This document shows positions 61,832-64,000 of a DNA stretch of 64,000 bases, in pieces. The translations under genes and the position numbers were made by a program. Source of the DNA: Corallococcus macrosporus DSM 14697 (lineage in GTDB: Bacteria; Myxococcota; Myxococcia; Myxococcales; Myxococcaceae); the NCBI RefSeq assembly GCF_002305895.1, contig NZ_CP022203.1, positions 5,986,001-6,050,000 on the forward strand, read 5' to 3'. Position 1 is the stretch's first letter. Every line of letters begins with the position of its first letter. A model generated the notes under the pieces. That model was not told the DNA's origin. It saw only the letters and a program-made list of their open reading frames with translations, and searched no databases.

Positions 61832-64000
61832 CTACGCCGCCGTCACCTTGTCGTCGTTGGCCGCGCCCGCCTCGCGCATGCGCACGCTGACCAGCTTGGA
61901 GATGCCCGGCTCCTCCATGGTGACGCCGTAGAGGGTGTTGGAGACCTCCATGGTCCGCTTGTTGTGGGTGATGAGGATGAACTGCGACTGCTTGCTCATC
62001 TCCTTCACCATGTCGTTGTAGCGGCCCACGTTGCCCTCATCCAGCGGCGCGTCGACCTCGTCGAGGAGGCAGAAGGGCGTCGGCTTGATGAGGAAGATGC
62101 CGAAGATGAGGCCCACGGCGGTGAGGGCCTTCTCGCCACCGGACAGCAGGTTGACGCTCTGCAGCTTCTTGCCGGGCGGCTGCGCGACGATTTCCACGCC
62201 CGGCTCCTGGCCGGGGCCCTCGTTGGTGAGGATGAGGCTGGCCCGCCCGCCGCCGAACAGGCGCGGGAAGATGGCCTGGAACTTCTCGTTCACCACGTCG
62301 AAGGTCTGCTTGAAGCGCTCGCGGCTGGTGGCGTCGATGCGCTGGATGGCGTCCTTGAGCTGCTCGATGGAGGACTGCAGGTCCTTCTTCTGCGCCGTGA
62401 GGAAGTCGTAGCGCTTGGACAGCTCCGCGTGCTCGTCGATGGCGGTGAGGTTGATCTCCCCCATCTTCTCCACCTGCGCGCGCAAGTCCTTCAGCTCCGC
62501 CTCCGTCTCCGGGGCCAGCGCGGGCAGCAGGTGGTACTGGTGCAGCTCGTTCGCCAGCTCCACCTGGTGCCGCTCGCGGATGCCCGCCGCCAGGTGCTCC
62601 AGCTCCAGCGCGATTTCACGCTCGCGCAGCGAAATCTGCGACAGGCCCTGCATCAGCTCGTCCACGCGGCCGCGCAGCTCGCGGAACGTGGCGTCCTGCT
62701 CACGCACCTCCGCGGAGGCCGCGGTGTGCGCCGCGCGGCGCTTCTCCAGCCCCTCCGCGGCCAGCCGGTGCTCCTCGGCGCGCTGGGACAGGCCGCCCTC
62801 GGTGTCCGCCGTGCGCCGCTCCAGCTCCTCGGCGCGCGCCCCTCCCTCCACCACCGTGGCCTGGAGCCGGGCGATGCGCGTCTCCATGTCCTGGCGCTGG
62901 GTGACGAGGCTGTCCAGCTCCTTGCGGGCGGACTCGCCGCGCTCGCTGCCGGCGGCCACCTTGATGCGCAGGCCCGTCAGCTCGCCGTTGGCCGTCTCCG
63001 CGCGCTGGCGCAGCGTCTCCTGCTCGGCCACGAGCTGCTTCACCCGCTCCTCGCGGCCCTCGCGGTCCGCCTGGCCGTGCGCCACCTCGCCGCGGCTGGC
63101 CTCCTCCTCGTGCTCCAGCGCCTGGTGGCTCAGGGTGAGCTGCCCCTCCTCCACCTCCAGGGCCCGCACCCGCTCGCGCACGCGGGCCAGGTCCTCGCCC
63201 GCCTTGTGCAGGTCCTTCTCCTGGCTGGCGAGGTTCAGCTCCTCGGCGTGCTGATTCTTCGCCAGCCCCTTGAGGACGCCCTCCGCGTGCCCCATCTGCT
63301 TCTGGAGCGTGTAGTGCCGGGTGAGAATCTCGTTGTAGCGCTCCTCCACGCGGGCCACCTCGGTGGCCAGCTCGGCGATTTCGCGCTTCTTCTGCAGCGC
63401 GCCCACCGCCGCGCCCTCGCGCTCACCGCCGACGATGGTGCCGTCCGGGCGGAACACCTCGCCCTCCACCGTCACCAGCGTGCACATGGGGCCGCCGGAC
63501 TCGGACCAGGCGCGCGCCGCGGCCACGTCCTGGACCACGACGACGTCCCCCAGCAGGAGCTGCACCAGCGGCGTCAGCGCCTCCTCACAGGTGACTTCGC
63601 GCAGCGCGTGCGCCAACACGCCGGGCCGGCTGAAGTCCGGCTCCAGCGGGGCCGGCAGCGCGTCCAGCGCGGGCACCGGGAGGAAGCTGCCCCGGCCCTC
63701 GGCGTGGCCCTTGAGGTACTCCACCAGCTCCACGCCCTTGTCGCGGCTCTCCACGATGACGTGCTGGAGCCGCTCACCCAGGGCGGCCTCCACCGCGCGC
63801 TCGTAGCGCGGGGTGACGTTGATGACGTCCGCCACCAGGCCGAAGATGCCCTGCTCGCGGGCCTGCATGCCGGCGCGCGTCATCACGGCGCGCACGCCGC
63901 GGTCGAAGCCGTCGTAGTTCTTCTGGATGTCCTCCAGCGTGGAGAGGCGGCTGCGCTTGTCGCTCAGCTCCTCGCGCAGCGCGATGACCTCGATTTCGTT
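61832..64000 (-). CDS. smc: Chromosome segregation ATPase SMC (partial)
   Basis: C-terminal 722 residues of SMC; the frame stays open to the window edge at 64000, so the N-terminal head and first coil lie outside. What is seen: the end of the first coiled coil (EVIALREELSDKRSRLST), the hinge (GIFGLVADVINVTPRYERAV, then EAALGERLQHVIVES), the long second coil (about 250-560) and the C-terminal ABC head with signature LSGGEKALTAVGLIFGIFL, Walker B FCLLDEVDAPLD and H-loop ILITHNKRTMEV. SMC with ScpAB organises and segregates the chromosome. The gene ends before a strong terminator. Confidence 0.96.
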   Translation of the reverse strand, partial: NEIEVIALREELSDKRSRLSTLEDIQKNYDGFDRGVRAVMTRAGMQAREQGIFGLVADVINVTPRYERAVEAALGERLQHVIVESRDKGVELVEYLKGHAEGRGSFLPVPALDALPAPLEPDFSRPGVLAHALREVTCEEALTPLVQLLLGDVVVVQDVAAARAWSESGGPMCTLVTVEGEVFRPDGTIVGGEREGAAVGALQKKREIAELATEVARVEERYNEILTRHYTLQKQMGHAEGVLKGLAKNQHAEELNLASQEKDLHKAGEDLARVRERVRALEVEEGQLTLSHQALEHEEEASRGEVAHGQADREGREERVKQLVAEQETLRQRAETANGELTGLRIKVAAGSERGESARKELDSLVTQRQDMETRIARLQATVVEGGARAEELERRTADTEGGLSQRAEEHRLAAEGLEKRRAAHTAASAEVREQDATFRELRGRVDELMQGLSQISLREREIALELEHLAAGIRERHQVELANELHQYHLLPALAPETEAELKDLRAQVEKMGEINLTAIDEHAELSKRYDFLTAQKKDLQSSIEQLKDAIQRIDATSRERFKQTFDVVNEKFQAIFPRLFGGGRASLILTNEGPGQEPGVEIVAQPPGKKLQSVNLLSGGEKALTAVGLIFGIFLIKPTPFCLLDEVDAPLDEGNVGRYNDMVKEMSKQSQFILITHNKRTMEVSNTLYGVTMEEPGISKLVSVRMREAGAANDDKVTAA

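Overview
The window is high-GC chromosomal DNA from a myxobacterium, most likely family Myxococcaceae (Myxococcus, Corallococcus or Pyxidicoccus; the sequence alone does not fix the genus). The main evidence is a complete G2 gliding-motility cluster (gltD to gltJ), a CIRCE-controlled groES-groEL operon, an FHA-domain sigma54-type activator and smc. From memory this is the M. xanthus gene order around MXAN_4862-4901. I see no phage, IS element, CRISPR array, tRNA or rRNA; this is core chromosome with lineage-specific genes inserted.

Left part (0-4.5 kb): a lower-GC Ig-like lipoprotein gene (+) faces three minus-strand genes: a TIGR04552-like protein, a MORN/YwqK-type secreted protein and a Cys-rich lipoprotein. 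Clear hairpin terminators separate them.

4.7-29.3 kb, all minus strand: the Glt trans-envelope gliding machinery in the order gltD, gltE, gltF, gltG, gltH, an extra Gly/Arg-rich TPR gene, gltI (4093 residues) and gltJ. A promoter is proposed upstream of gltD. Hairpins precede gltF and gltI, so the cluster may be transcribed as sub-units. GltG and GltJ span the inner membrane and share a periplasmic AgmX/PglI-type C-terminal domain. GltD, GltF and GltE are exported, and GltH looks like an outer-membrane barrel.

29.6-42.5 kb: a DnaC-like ATPase with Cys clusters and an upstream partner gene, cutA, a beta-helix lipoprotein overlapping tail to tail with a dimethylformamidase-like/NHL lipoprotein, lysC, and a GldA-GldF-GldG-DUF4340 ABC transporter operon with its own promoter. 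A histidine-kinase relic follows.

42.5-54.7 kb: a metallophosphoesterase overlapping a nucleotidyltransferase-like gene, then a five-gene operon (lipoprotein, ECF sigma, zinc-finger membrane anti-sigma candidate, exported caspase-barrel protein, paralogous lipoprotein). This operon is the best candidate for an undescribed system. After it come ampG, pgm, a DoxX-like gene, rpoZ, a NUDIX gene and two conserved unknowns.

54.7-64 kb: a 412-base divergent region with two CIRCE elements, groES-groEL, glutaredoxin, a small ferritin-like protein, a lipoprotein, an FHA activator lacking GAFTGA, a lipoprotein with two TonB-C-like modules, and the 3' two-thirds of smc, which runs off the window end.
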